A stretch of 64,000 bases of DNA from Paracoccus isoporae (GCF_900101865.1 NZ_FNAH01000013.1:1-64000); one strand, 5' to 3'; counted from the first letter of the stretch, positions 1 through 8,108 are shown. Program-made: numbers and translations. Notes: generated by a model not told the origin, from the sequence alone.

Positions 1-520
1 GACCGAAACCCTAGTGAGCCGATATGCAAGAAAATCCAGTCGAATACCGACCAAACCGCCCGCATATCTCTTCAAGTATGCATAACAATGTCAAACAGCA
101 GACTTCAAAACCGAAAAACCATCCGAGGCGCCAATCGCTTAGCGCTTCATCCAGCCGCCGGTTCCGAAGTGTCCCGAACCGCGTTGCCGCCGTTCGGTGA
201 GGGGGTATTTAGGTCCGGGCGCCGGGGCTTGCAAGCGGAAATTTCTGCGCTGCGCCAAAAAACTTGCAACACATTGTTTTTACGTCGTTTTTATACCACA
301 TGCATGGCAGGCGGCGCAGGGCGTGCCGGGCGCTGATCCGAATCTCGCACGGAATCGCGACAGGGATATGACGGAAACCGGGCGATCCCGGCGCTGTGGC
401 TGCGCGCCCCGCCGCTGATCCCGCCTCCGGCGCGGCGGGTTCCGTCGCCCTGCCGCACAACCGCACACGCTTGTCCCGGTCCCCGCAGGCCGGGCAGACC
501 CGCGCAGCAGGGGCGCGACC
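1..520. other. Intergenic region, no convincing gene
   Basis: No reading frame here looks like a protein. The short frames are rich in Arg, Ala and Pro with no recognisable motif, as expected from random GC-rich sequence. The first 120 bases are clearly more AT-rich than what follows, so they may be the promoter side of a gene beyond the left edge. I see no tRNA or convincing structured RNA. Confidence 0.5.
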
Positions 521-547
521 GAAAAAGGGGCGGGAAGATCCCGCCCC
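521..547 (-). terminator. Rho-independent terminator of gdx
   Basis: On the minus strand an 8-bp GC stem (GGGGCGGG with CCCGCCCC, loop of five bases) is followed directly by TTTTTC. It lies about 75 bases after the gdx stop codon and faces the right way to end that transcript. Confidence 0.8.
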
Positions 548-579
548 TGACTGGACACATAGCATCGCGTGGGGCGCGA

Positions 580-601
580 CTCCCGACCGCCTCCCGACCG
601 C
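580..601. repeat. Two tandem copies of an 11-bp unit
   Basis: The unit CTCCCGACCGC occurs twice back to back and a third partial copy (CTCCCGC) follows. It lies between the gdx stop codon and its terminator. It is probably a slippage product with no specific role. Confidence 0.5.
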
Positions 602-624
602 CTCCCGCGCCCGCCCGGCCCGGC

Positions 625-942
625 TCAGCTCGACGAGATCTTCATCAGGATGATCCCGCCGATAATCATCACCGCCGCCCCGATCCGCGCCGGCGAGGCG
701 GTCTCCCCCAGCAGGGTCAGCCCCAGCACGAAGGCCCCGACCGAGCCGATCCCGGTCCAGATCACATAGGCGGTGCCCAGCGGCAGCACTGCCATGGCGC
801 GGGCCAGGAGCCAGAAGCTGGCGATCATGGCGAGGATGGTGACGATGCTGTAGCCGGTGCGGCTGAACCCGTCGGATTGTTTCATGGTGAAGGCCCAGAC
901 GACTTCCAGCAGGCCGGCGATGACAAGTTGTGCCCAGATCAT
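625..942 (-). CDS. gdx: Small multidrug resistance family guanidinium exporter Gdx (SugE)
   Basis: This 105-residue protein with four predicted membrane helices has the length and fold of the SMR family. The N-terminal motif GLLEVVWA (residues 10-17) contains the membrane-embedded glutamate (Glu13) that couples proton exchange to substrate export. That motif and the later GTAYVIWTGIG stretch match the SugE/Gdx branch rather than the EmrE/Qac branch. Members of the Gdx branch export guanidinium as a dual-topology dimer in the inner membrane. I chose the start at 942 because GAGAGG lies just upstream; a longer frame to 1008 would run through the leader RNA. The leader contains two ACGG-loop hairpins typical of a guanidine-II riboswitch, which supports guanidinium as substrate. 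A terminator follows at 521-547, so the gene is probably transcribed alone. Confidence 0.92.
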   Translation of the reverse strand: MIWAQLVIAGLLEVVWAFTMKQSDGFSRTGYSIVTILAMIASFWLLARAMAVLPLGTAYVIWTGIGSVGAFVLGLTLLGETASPARIGAAVMIIGGIILMKISSS

Positions 943-958
943 GGCAACCTCTCTCAAC

Positions 959-1002
959 CGGGCCGTCCCGCATGTGTGCCGATCTGGCCGGGGCCGTCCC
1001 CG
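959..1002 (-). promoter_or_regulatory. Guanidine-II (mini-ykkC) riboswitch upstream of gdx
   Basis: Read on the minus strand, two small hairpins follow each other. The first has a 5-bp stem (CGGGG/CCCCG, 1002 to 989) and the second a 4-bp stem (CGGG/CCCG, 970 to 959). Both have exactly the loop ACGG. An 18-base linker separates them, and the second ends about 16 bases before the gdx start codon, next to its GAGAGG ribosome binding site. Tandem hairpins with ACGR loops define the guanidine-II class, in which the two loops kiss when guanidinium is bound and free the ribosome binding site. The downstream gene is a guanidinium exporter, as expected. The call rests on pattern and context; I could not run a covariance model. 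Confidence 0.85.
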
Positions 1003-1106
1003 TTGCAACGATATCTAGCGCGCCTGCGCAGCAGGGCAAGTGCCCGATGGCGTGGCACGAAGTGATCGCGGCCGATGGCGGCAAAACGGCAACCATCCCC
1101 GCCCCC

Positions 1107-1130
1107 TGCCCCGTCACATGCCCCGTCACA
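1107..1130. repeat. Two tandem copies of a 12-bp unit
   Basis: TGCCCCGTCACA is repeated exactly twice, followed by TGCC, in the spacer between the divergent gdx and EamA genes. It could be a simple duplication or a pair of binding sites; nothing else here decides. Confidence 0.45.
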
Positions 1131-1216
1131 TGCCTCGCGGCGCGGGATGACGACTCCCCCGCGCCGCGCGGATATGCGATGGCGGGGCAGCGGATCGGTT
1201 TGCCGGGGGGGCGGGA

Positions 1217-2116
1217 ATGCAGGATCACAATGACACCGGGCGCATCCTGATCGGGATCGGGTGGATGATCGCCTCGCTGAGCTGTTTCATCTCCATGGCC
1301 GTCGCCTCGCGCGAGCTTTCGGCCAATCTCTCGACCTTCCAGATCCTGTTCTTCCGTTCGGTGGTGGGTGTCGTGGTGGTGGCGCTGTTCGGCCTCCACC
1401 TGCTGGCAGAGCTGCGCCGCCGGGCGAGCCTGAAGCTCAACCTCCTGCGCAATGCGGTGCATTTCACCGGGCAGTATTGCTGGACGCTGGCCATCGCGCT
1501 GATGCCGCTGGCCGAGGTGATCGCGCTGGAATTCACCATGCCGGTCTGGGTGGCGATCTTCGCCGCCGTGCTGTTGGGCGAGCGCATCACGCGGCCGCGC
1601 GCCTGGGCGATCCTGGCCAGCTTTGTGGGCGTGCTGGTGATCCTGCGCCCCGGCATCGCGGTGTTCGACCCGGCCGCGCTGATCGTGCTGATGGCGGCGG
1701 TCAGCTACGGGCTGTCGAATGTGCTGGTCAAGCTGCTGACGCGGACATGCTCGCCTGCCGTGATCGTGGTCTGGATGGTGGTGATGCAACTGCCGATGGG
1801 GCTGATGCTGGCGGTCTTCGACTGGCGGCCGGTGGTGGCGGGCAACCTGCCCTGGATCGTGCTGGCCGGGCTCAGCGGGCTGGGCGCGCATTACGCGATG
1901 GCACGGGCCTTCCTGCATCTGGACGCCTCGGTGGCGATCCCGATCGACTTCCTGCGGGTGCCGCTGACCGCGCTGGTGGGCTATCTGCTTTACGGCGAGA
2001 CGGTCAGCGCCGTGCTGTTCGCGGGCGCGGCGATCATCCTGATGGCGAACTACACCGCCTTCCGGGCCGAGCGGACCCGCGCGCGTCTGGCGCGCAGCCT
2101 GGGCGGGCCGGGCTGA
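1217..2116 (+). CDS. EamA-family (DMT superfamily) transporter
   Basis: The 299-residue protein is very hydrophobic and appears to have ten membrane helices arranged as two EamA repeats, with internal similarity between the halves, as in RhaT/YdcZ-type drug/metabolite transporters. The second repeat contains the usual Gly-Ala-His-Tyr stretch (GLGAHYAMARAF) and a late GETVSAVLFAGAAIIL segment, both common in this family. It probably exports a small metabolite across the inner membrane. The substrate cannot be told from sequence. It is divergent from gdx and stands alone; the next gene on the right is convergent. The start at 1217 follows a G-rich stretch that could serve as ribosome binding site. 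Confidence 0.85.
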   Translation: MQDHNDTGRILIGIGWMIASLSCFISMAVASRELSANLSTFQILFFRSVVGVVVVALFGLHLLAELRRRASLKLNLLRNAVHFTGQYCWTLAIALMPLAEVIALEFTMPVWVAIFAAVLLGERITRPRAWAILASFVGVLVILRPGIAVFDPAALIVLMAAVSYGLSNVLVKLLTRTCSPAVIVVWMVVMQLPMGLMLAVFDWRPVVAGNLPWIVLAGLSGLGAHYAMARAFLHLDASVAIPIDFLRVPLTALVGYLLYGETVSAVLFAGAAIILMANYTAFRAERTRARLARSLGGPG

Positions 2117-2159
2117 CCGCAAGGCGGCGCCAACCCGCACCCCTCCGGGACGGACAACG

Positions 2160-2185
2160 AAAAACGCGGCCCCGAGGGACCGCGT
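2160..2185 (-). terminator. Terminator of the rplM-rpsI operon
   Basis: On the minus strand a hairpin with a 6-bp ACGCGG/CCGCGT stem, extended inward after one mismatch, is followed by TTTTTCG. It lies about 28 bases after the rpsI stop codon and faces the operon. Confidence 0.75.
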
Positions 2186-2212
2186 CTGACAGTGCATACC
2201 AGTTGCGGCGGA

Positions 2213-2725
2213 TCAGCGCTTCGAGAACTGGAAGCTGCGGCGGGCTTTCGCCTTGCCGTATTTCTTCCGTTCGACCACGCGGCTGTCGCGGGTCAGGAAC
2301 CCGGCCGCCTTCAGTGCCGCGCGCAGGCTCGGCTCGTGGAGCTGCAGCGCCTTGGAGATGCCGTGCTTGACCGCACCGGCCTGGCCCGACAGCCCCCCGC
2401 CCTTGACGGTCGCAACCACGTCATACTGACCGGCCACACCGGCCACGTCGAAGGGCTGGCGCAGGATCATCTGCAGCACGGGACGCGCGAAATATTCGTT
2501 CATCTCCTTGCCGTTGACCGAGATCTTGCCCGACCCGGCCTTGACCCAGACCCGGGCCACGGCGTCCTTGCGCTTGCCGGTGGCATAGGCGCGGCCCGCG
2601 GCGTCGCGCACCGGCTCGCGCGGGGCGGCGGTTTCGGTGATTGTGTCGGTGTCGGCGCCCGCGGGTGCGGCGGTATCCGTCACCACGTCCTTGAGCTGGT
2701 CAAGGGATTTGATGTCTTCAGCCAT
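2213..2725 (-). CDS. rpsI: 30S ribosomal protein S9
   Basis: Ribosomal protein S9 of the small subunit head; its C-terminal tail reaches the P-site tRNA. The conserved part starts around residue 47 ([15 protein letters not shown]), continues through [10 protein letters not shown], and ends in the invariant SKR tail. The protein is 170 residues, about 40 longer than E. coli S9. The extra N-terminus is acidic and rich in Ala and Thr, as is common in Rhodobacterales. The start at 2725 is only two bases from the rplM stop codon, so the two genes are translationally coupled. A terminator follows directly. Confidence 0.97.
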   Translation of the reverse strand: MAEDIKSLDQLKDVVTDTAAPAGADTDTITETAAPREPVRDAAGRAYATGKRKDAVARVWVKAGSGKISVNGKEMNEYFARPVLQMILRQPFDVAGVAGQYDVVATVKGGGLSGQAGAVKHGISKALQLHEPSLRAALKAAGFLTRDSRVVERKKYGKAKARRSFQFSKR

Positions 2726-2727
2726 GA

Positions 2728-3192
2728 TCACGCGCTCCGGGTGTTCTTCTTGTTCAACGTCTTGACGTCCAGCACTTCGGGCTGCTGCGCCTCGTGCGGA
2801 TGCTCGGTGCCGGCATAGACGCGCAGATTGCCCATCTGCTTCTTGCCCAGCTTGTTGCGCGAGATCATGCGCTCGACCGCCTTGATGACGACGCGCTCGG
2901 GATGCGCGCCTTCCAGGATCTGGCGCGCCGTGCGGTGCTTGATGCCGCCCGGATGGCCGGTATGCCAATAATAGGTCTTGTCATCGCGCTTGGCGCCGGT
3001 CATCTGCACCTTGTCGGCGTTGATGATGATGACGTTGTCGCCCATGTCCATATGGGGGGTGAAGCTCGGCTTGTGCTTGCCGCGCAGGCGCATGGCGACG
3101 ATCGAGGCGAGACGGCCCAGAACGACGCCCTCGGCGTCGATCAGGATCCACTTCTTCTCGATCTCCGCCGGTTTTGCGGTGTAGGTCTTCAT
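2728..3192 (-). CDS. rplM: 50S ribosomal protein L13
   Basis: Ribosomal protein L13, an early-assembly protein of the large subunit. The 154-residue protein shows the family landmarks: [16 protein letters not shown] near the N-terminus, [12 protein letters not shown], the [10 protein letters not shown] segment and the RNLRVYAG-like stretch (here [18 protein letters not shown]) near the end. I chose the start at 3192 (MKTYTAKP) because AAAAGGG lies a short distance upstream and the protein then begins as in other L13 sequences. It is first in the rplM-rpsI operon, with an AT-rich promoter region upstream. Confidence 0.97.
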   Translation of the reverse strand: MKTYTAKPAEIEKKWILIDAEGVVLGRLASIVAMRLRGKHKPSFTPHMDMGDNVIIINADKVQMTGAKRDDKTYYWHTGHPGGIKHRTARQILEGAHPERVVIKAVERMISRNKLGKKQMGNLRVYAGTEHPHEAQQPEVLDVKTLNKKNTRSA

Positions 3193-3275
3193 GTCGCTGC
3201 CCTTTTGGGGGTTCAAATTCGAGATGGCGGTATATCGGCGATTGCGCCGGTTGCGTCAAGATCGTTTGACTTTAT

Positions 3276-3304
3276 TTTATCGTTTAAAAACAATGTTATA
3301 TCAA
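3276..3304 (-). promoter_or_regulatory. Probable promoter of rplM-rpsI
   Basis: In an AT-rich island on the minus strand, TTGATA (3304 to 3299) and GATAAA (3281 to 3276) are separated by exactly 17 bases. Transcription would start about 75 bases before the rplM start codon. The prediction is by eye. Confidence 0.45.
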
Positions 3305-3431
3305 ATAGGTAAAATAATACCCCAATATCGGCCCTTGCATTTTGTGACAGATCCATGACAAACACGCCGCTTGTGTGTTGAACAGTCCGGCCGCCCCGAC
3401 GGCGCGCCGCGGTCACGAAGGCAGCCTCGCC

Positions 3432-4091
3432 ATGCACCCCGATCTCCCCGACAGAACCCGCACCAGCCGCCCCGCGCGCCGCGAGGCGCAGCCGGACCGC
3501 CGGCTCCGCGCCCAGACCGCCCCGATCGTCGCGGGCATGGTCGCGGCGCTGGTGGCGGTGATCGTCTATCTCGGCGCGCTGCGCGGAAGCTGGAGCTTCG
3601 GCGAGGTGCTGCGCGACCCGGCGGCGGAATTCGGCCACCCGATCTATGCCGGCTTCGTCTCCTATCTCGGCATCGCGGGCTGGCTGATCGCGGCGACGGT
3701 GACGGCGCTGGCTGTGGCCGTGCGCCCCGGCACGGCGCGGCGGCTCGGCCCGGTCTGCCTGCTGTCGGTGGTGCTGCTGCTCGATGACGTGCTGCTGCTG
3801 CATGACGCCGTGCTGCCCCGCTTCGGCATCCCCGAGATGGTGGTGCTGGCCGCCATCGCTGCGCTGGCGGTGGCGGCGATGCGCCCCTTCCTGCCCGATC
3901 TGCGCGCCGGCCGCCTGCCGGGGCTGCTCTGCGCGCTCCTGCTGCTGGTGGCCTCGCTCGGCGTCGACACGCTGCTGCCCTCGGGCGACGGCGCGGCGCT
4001 GTTTGTCGAGGACATGCTGAAATTCGCCGGCATCGCGCTCTGGGCGGGGTTCTGGGCGCAGCACGTCACCTGGCTGCTGCGCGCGCGCTGA
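3432..4091 (+). CDS. Conserved hypothetical membrane protein
   Basis: I do not recognise a named family. The 219-residue protein has a basic, proline-rich N-terminal tail of about 45 residues. About six hydrophobic segments follow. A striking acidic and histidine-containing motif, DDVLLLHD, lies in or beside a membrane segment, and a second acidic stretch, FVEDMLKFAG, comes later. Paired Asp/His residues in membrane helices suggest metal or proton binding, but this is inference. I prefer the ATG at 3432, with GAAGG upstream, over a GTG at 3375. The gene stands alone, convergent with the thioesterase gene. Confidence 0.65.
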   Translation: MHPDLPDRTRTSRPARREAQPDRRLRAQTAPIVAGMVAALVAVIVYLGALRGSWSFGEVLRDPAAEFGHPIYAGFVSYLGIAGWLIAATVTALAVAVRPGTARRLGPVCLLSVVLLLDDVLLLHDAVLPRFGIPEMVVLAAIAALAVAAMRPFLPDLRAGRLPGLLCALLLLVASLGVDTLLPSGDGAALFVEDMLKFAGIALWAGFWAQHVTWLLRAR

Positions 4092-4097
4092 TCCGGC

Positions 4098-4517
4098 TCA
4101 GCGCGGCGGGATGGCATAGGTCATCGAGCTGCGCGCCACCGGCGCCTCCACCCCGTCCGAGCGGATCAGCACATCGCCCACCGCCAGGCTGCGCCCCAGC
4201 TTCAGCAGCCGGCATTCCCCCAGCAGATCGACCCCGGCAGCGGGCTTGCGCATGAAATCGATGCTGGCACTGGTCGTCACCGCCAGCGCCACCGGCCCGA
4301 TCCGCGACAGGATCGCGCAATAGATCGCCAGATCGGCCAGCGCGAACATGCTGGGCCCCGACACCGTGCCGCCGGGCCGCAGATGCGTCCCGCCCACCGC
4401 CAGCCGCAGCACCACCCCCTCGGGCCCGACCTCGGTCACGCTGAAATCGGGTGCGACCTGCGGAAATTCCGCCGTCAGAAACGCGTTCAGCGCCGCCGCA
4501 TCCATCTTCAGTTCCAT
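4098..4517 (-). CDS. PaaI-family hotdog-fold thioesterase
   Basis: A single hotdog-fold domain of 139 residues. The central motif GGTVSGPSMFALADLAIYCAI matches the PaaI/YbgC-type helix where Asp or Glu helps hydrolyse the thioester of acyl-CoA. A SIDFMRKP strand follows, as in most PaaI-like enzymes. The natural acyl group is unknown. The start at 4517 follows a GGGGGG stretch; an in-frame ATG four codons later is also possible. It is divergent from the enoyl-CoA hydratase gene with only 60 bases between them, so the two may share control and both handle CoA esters. Confidence 0.85.
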   Translation of the reverse strand: MELKMDAAALNAFLTAEFPQVAPDFSVTEVGPEGVVLRLAVGGTHLRPGGTVSGPSMFALADLAIYCAILSRIGPVALAVTTSASIDFMRKPAAGVDLLGECRLLKLGRSLAVGDVLIRSDGVEAPVARSSMTYAIPPR

Positions 4518-4577
4518 GATTTGCCCCCCGTTCTGCTTTGTGCCTATGCTGCGCCGAGCGAGCAGAGGAAATCAACG

Positions 4578-5369
4578 ATGTCCGATCTGATCTTACGCGA
4601 GGATAACGGCCATGTGGCGCGTCTGATTCTCAACAGCCCCGGAAATTACAACGCGCTCTCGGCCGAGATGATCGCGACGCTCTACACCACGCTGGCCATG
4701 ATCGGCACGGAGGAGGAGGTGCGCGTCATCATCCTCGCCGCCAATGGCAAGGCGTTCTGCGCCGGCCACGATCTGCGCCAGATGCAGGCGGCGCGCGCCA
4801 ATCCCGATGGCGGCCGGGCCGGTTACACGGCGCTGTTCGATGCCTGCGCCCAGCTCATGCAGCTCATCTCCACCCTGCCCCAGCCGGTGATTGCCGAGGT
4901 GGCGGGCGTGGCCACCGCCGCAGGCTGCCAGCTCGTCGCCTCCTGCGATCTGGCGCTGGCGTCGAAATCCGCGAAATTCGGCGTGAACGGGGTGGATCTG
5001 GGCCTGTTCTGCTCCACCCCCGCCGTGGCGCTGTCGCGCGCCGTGCCGCGCAAGGCCGCCTTCGAGATGCTGGCGACCGGCCGCTTCCTCGACGCAGAGG
5101 AGGCGGCGGCGCTCGGCCTCATCAACCGCGCCGTGGCCGCCAACCGCCTGAAGGCCGAAACCCGCGCCCTCGCCGCCCGGATCGCGGAGAAGCTGCCCGC
5201 CGCCATCGCGATGGGCAAGCGCGGCTTCTATGAACAGCTCGCGCATGAAACCGCCGACGCCTATGAGGCCGCGGGCGACACGATGTGCGCCAACATGATG
5301 CTCTCCGACACCGCCGAAGGCATCCAGGCGTTTCTGGAGAAGCGCAAGCCGGGCTGGGCGGCGGAATAG
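4578..5369 (+). CDS. Enoyl-CoA hydratase/isomerase family protein (ECHDC3-like)
   Basis: A 263-residue crotonase-fold protein. It has the oxyanion-hole motif AFCAGHDLRQM around residue 60 and the second glycine-rich motif GVATAAGCQLVASCDLALA around residue 115. The overall pattern, including GVDLGLFCSTPAVALSR, resembles the ECHDC3 subgroup rather than a classical FadB hydratase. One of the two glutamates used by canonical hydratases is not evident, so hydration is not assured; isomerase or thioesterase-like chemistry is possible. I chose the start at 4578 for its AGAGGAA ribosome binding site. A longer frame upstream overlaps the divergent thioesterase promoter and is unlikely. Confidence 0.85.
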   Translation: MSDLILREDNGHVARLILNSPGNYNALSAEMIATLYTTLAMIGTEEEVRVIILAANGKAFCAGHDLRQMQAARANPDGGRAGYTALFDACAQLMQLISTLPQPVIAEVAGVATAAGCQLVASCDLALASKSAKFGVNGVDLGLFCSTPAVALSRAVPRKAAFEMLATGRFLDAEEAAALGLINRAVAANRLKAETRALAARIAEKLPAAIAMGKRGFYEQLAHETADAYEAAGDTMCANMMLSDTAEGIQAFLEKRKPGWAAE

Positions 5370-5543
5370 CGCCCGCCCGCCACGCGGCGGACCTGCCCCG
5401 TTCCGGCCCGGCGCGGCGGATCTCCGGTCCGGCGCGGTGCCGAACCGAAAAGCGTCGCTTTCTACGTCGGATAAAATTCGCCATATCAGCGGATTATATC
5501 ACGATCTTCATGCAAGTCTGGTCCAGCCGCCTGCCCCCGCGCC

Positions 5544-5840
5544 CTACGACGATTCCAGATCATCGGCCAGCTTGCTGGCATCGCCCATCTGGAACAGCTT
5601 CCACTCCCGCCAGGCATTCAGCGTGGGCTTGATGGCAAAGACGATCGAGCCGAAAATGAACATCCATGTCGAGACCGTCCCGGTCGATGGCCAGAAAGCC
5701 ATGGCCGAGCCGATGAGGAACATGATCGCGGCAATGAAATTCGCCAGCGTATAGGCGAACTCGACCTTGGCATAGAACTGCTTTGCCTCCTCGGACCGCG
5801 CATTGAGATCGGGACGGAAGGCCTGGTTCCAGAATGTCAT
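5544..5840 (-). CDS. YrhK-domain small membrane protein
   Basis: A 98-residue protein with two closely spaced membrane helices joined by a short Pro-Ser-Thr loop. The pattern of the pair (FLIGSAMAFWPS, then FIFGSIVFAIKPTLNAWREWK) matches the YrhK domain. The function of that domain is unknown. The N-terminus is charged and probably cytoplasmic. I chose the ATG at 5840 because GTGGAGAG sits immediately upstream; an in-frame TTG seven codons earlier would place that ribosome binding site inside the gene. It stands alone, about 125 bases downstream (in its own direction) of a phased 11-bp repeat array that may regulate it. Confidence 0.7.
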   Translation of the reverse strand: MTFWNQAFRPDLNARSEEAKQFYAKVEFAYTLANFIAAIMFLIGSAMAFWPSTGTVSTWMFIFGSIVFAIKPTLNAWREWKLFQMGDASKLADDLESS

Positions 5841-5965
5841 CGTAACTCTCCACTCTCTCAAAAGAATTTGGACCGGGATCTTTCCCCCAGCGGGAGTTCC
5901 GGCATGCGCCCCCGCACGCGCCCGGCCTGCACAGTCATGCCCTCAGGCTTTCCGGCGCGCAACCA

Positions 5966-6020
5966 GTGTACATCCTGTGTACGCGCTGTGCACGCTTGGT
6001 GCACCGTCTGTGCGACCGAT
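5966..6020. repeat. Five-unit array with an exact 11-bp period
   Basis: Five consecutive 11-base units start at 5966, 5977, 5988, 5999 and 6010: GTGTACATCCT, GTGTACGCGCT, GTGCACGCTTG, GTGCACCGTCT and GTGCGACCGAT. The GTG(T/C)AC core is kept in four and degenerate in the fifth; the bases between cores vary. One helical turn of spacing puts every core on the same face of the DNA, as expected for cooperative protein binding. A perfect 12-bp palindrome, CAGCAATTGCTG, follows at 6025-6036. The array is in the spacer between the YrhK-like gene and the end of the rhomboid-like gene. Confidence 0.7.
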
Positions 6021-6124
6021 TTCTCAGCAATTGCTGGCCCCGCGCGGGCAGGGTCGCGAAATGTGCAACGCGCCCCGCACGTTGCCCGTTGCCTCGGGTC
6101 AGACGGGAGTTTCGGACGCCGTCG

Positions 6125-6826
6125 CTACCGACGCCGGATCATCGCGACCGCCCGCTGCCACCCGCCGGGGACCAGCACGAAACACAGCAGGAAGCCCACG
6201 CCGAACCCGGCAATATCTGCGATCCAGCCATAGCCCGCGCCCCCGAACAGCAGCCCGAAGACAAGTTGGAACAGCAGCAGCGCCCCGATCAGCGTGAAGG
6301 CCCGCAGCCGGTTGGCGTTCTCCACCCCCAGCCGCACCCAGAGCAGGAAGGTGAACCCGCCAACCAGCCCGTACACCGCCGGATACCCGCCGATCAGCGG
6401 CCCCAGATCCAGCCCGGTCAACAGCCCGAAACCCGTGTAAATGCTGGCTCCGCCGACCGATGCACCAAAGAACAGCGCGATCAGCGCCCAGGGCCGGAAC
6501 TGCTCGGCCACCATCTTGCCGAGCGCCAGCGTGAAGACGATCACGAACAGCGCATGGGTCACCGATCCATGCACGAAAGGATAGGTCAGGATCCGCGCCG
6601 CCGAGCGCAGATCGAAGATCCCCAACTGCCACATCCTGACCGGAAGCTGCGGGAAATAGGCCGCCATCTCCATCGCGTTCAGCCGGAGCCCGATCCCCTG
6701 CGCCCCGCCAATGAACCCGATCGCGCCCAGCCCGAACACCACCTCGGCGGCGATCATCGGCAAAGCCAGCGCCCAGACCGCCGCCGGCAGGGCATTGATG
6801 GGCGATTCGTCGTAACCGGGCCGCAT
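6125..6826 (-). CDS. Rhomboid-like membrane protein lacking catalytic residues
   Basis: The 233-residue protein has the rhomboid layout: HGSVTHALF (residues 86-94) matches the HxxxxH motif of helix 2, then comes the loop GGYPAVYGLVGG (146-157), then ADIAGFGVGF (203-212). Aligned to GlpG, the catalytic serine is Tyr148, the following glycine is Pro149, the catalytic histidine is Asp204, and the helix-2 asparagine that helps form the oxyanion hole is Val95. It is therefore very unlikely to be a protease and may act as a rhomboid pseudoprotease that binds membrane proteins. The start at 6826 has a near-perfect AAAGGAGGTG ribosome binding site. It is divergent from trpS. Confidence 0.85.
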   Translation of the reverse strand: MRPGYDESPINALPAAVWALALPMIAAEVVFGLGAIGFIGGAQGIGLRLNAMEMAAYFPQLPVRMWQLGIFDLRSAARILTYPFVHGSVTHALFVIVFTLALGKMVAEQFRPWALIALFFGASVGGASIYTGFGLLTGLDLGPLIGGYPAVYGLVGGFTFLLWVRLGVENANRLRAFTLIGALLLFQLVFGLLFGGAGYGWIADIAGFGVGFLLCFVLVPGGWQRAVAMIRRR

Positions 6827-6907
6827 GGCACCTCCTTTGCCGGGACAGTTGCGCCCCGTCCCGCGCAGGGTTAAGCCAGCCCCACGGATTTTCCAAGCAG
6901 GCATGAC

Positions 6908-7927
6908 ATGACCGACGCGACGACCCCCCGCATCTTCTCCGGCATCCAGCCCTCGGGCCATCTCACGCTCGGCAATTACCTGGGCGCGCTGCGCCGCTTC
7001 GTCGAGCGGCAGGAGGAGGGGATTGCGACGGTGTACTGCCTCGTCGATCTGCATGCCATCACCGTCTGGCAGGACCCCGAGGCCCTGCGCAGCCAGACCC
7101 GCGAAGCCGCCGCCGCCTTCATGGCCGCAGGCATCGACCCGGCGCGCTCCATCCTGTTCAACCAGAGCCAGGTCCCCGCCCATGCCGAGCTGGGATGGCT
7201 TTTGAACTGCGTGGCCCGGATGGGCTGGATGAACCGCATGACCCAGTTCAAGGAAAAGGGCGGCAAGAACGCCGAGAAGGTCAGCCTCGGCCTCTATGCC
7301 TATCCCGCGCTGATGGCCGCCGATATTCTGGCCTATCACACCACCCATGTGCCGGTGGGCGAGGATCAGAAACAGCATGTGGAGCTGACCCGCGACATCG
7401 CCGCCAAGTTCAACCATGATTACGGCGTGGAGTTCTTCCCGCTGCCGGAACCGGTCATCGAGGGCCCCGCCACGCGGGTCATGTCGCTGCGCGACGGCAC
7501 CAAGAAAATGTCGAAATCCGACCCCTCGGATATGAGCCGGATCAACCTCACCGACGACGCCGACACCATCGCGCAGAAATTCCGCAAGGCGCGCACCGAC
7601 GCAGAACCCCTGCCCGGCAGCATGGCGGCGCTCACCGACCGGCCCGAAGCGCGCAACCTGGTCAATATCTACGCGGCGCTGTCCGGCGAGACGCAGGACG
7701 CGGTTCTGTCGCGCTTCGAGGGCAAGGGGTTCGGCGATTTCAAACCCGCGCTCGCAGACGTGGCCGTGGCCACGCTGGCGCCGATCTCCGCCCGGATGAG
7801 CGAGTTTCTGGCCGACCCCGCGGAGATCGACCGGATCCTCGGTCAGGGCGCTGCGCGCGCGGAACAGATCTCCGCCCCGATCGTCGCCCGCACCCGCGAG
7901 ATCATGGGCATGATCCTGTCACGCTGA
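6908..7927 (+). CDS. trpS: Tryptophanyl-tRNA synthetase
   Basis: Class I aminoacyl-tRNA synthetase that charges tRNA-Trp in the cytoplasm. The 339-residue length is normal. The HIGH-type ATP site is PSGHLTLGN (residues 15-23) and the KMSKS loop is KKMSKSD near residue 200. The segment [15 protein letters not shown] between them is typical of TrpRS. The start at 6908 has only a weak ribosome binding site; another ATG five bases earlier is out of frame. The gene appears monocistronic, with a strong hairpin just after its stop codon. Confidence 0.97.
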   Translation: MTDATTPRIFSGIQPSGHLTLGNYLGALRRFVERQEEGIATVYCLVDLHAITVWQDPEALRSQTREAAAAFMAAGIDPARSILFNQSQVPAHAELGWLLNCVARMGWMNRMTQFKEKGGKNAEKVSLGLYAYPALMAADILAYHTTHVPVGEDQKQHVELTRDIAAKFNHDYGVEFFPLPEPVIEGPATRVMSLRDGTKKMSKSDPSDMSRINLTDDADTIAQKFRKARTDAEPLPGSMAALTDRPEARNLVNIYAALSGETQDAVLSRFEGKGFGDFKPALADVAVATLAPISARMSEFLADPAEIDRILGQGAARAEQISAPIVARTREIMGMILSR

Positions 7928-7953
7928 ACCGCGAGACCACGCATCCGCGACTG

Positions 7954-7988
7954 AACGGCCGTCCGGCACCCATGCCGGGCGGCCGTTT
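7954..7988 (+). terminator. Hairpin terminator after trpS
   Basis: A stem of about 15 bp with one G-T pair and a CCCA tetraloop begins about 26 bases after the trpS stop codon and ends in a short TTT. The T-run is weak, but the stem is very stable. Confidence 0.65.
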
Positions 7989-8108
7989 CCCTGATCCGCG
8001 GACCCTGACTCGAACCTCGCTTATCAGCGGATGATAACGGGCAGAAACGCCCTCAAACGGGACGGTGCGCGCAGCTCTGCCGGAGCAATTTGATCGAATG
8101 TGGAGAAG

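Noticed and set aside
943..1216. A short protein gene on the plus strand in the gdx leader (877-1065 and 930-1250)
   Set aside because: The frames overlap the riboswitch hairpins and gdx start, have no ribosome binding site and encode low-complexity Arg/Pro/Ala sequence.
209..2197. A 662-codon minus-strand frame spanning the gdx region and the EamA gene
   Set aside because: It is antisense to the EamA transporter and out of frame with gdx; its composition is that of a codon-bias shadow.
5966..6020. CRISPR-like array
   Set aside because: The repeat unit is only 11 bp with no unique spacers of usual length and no cas gene is present.
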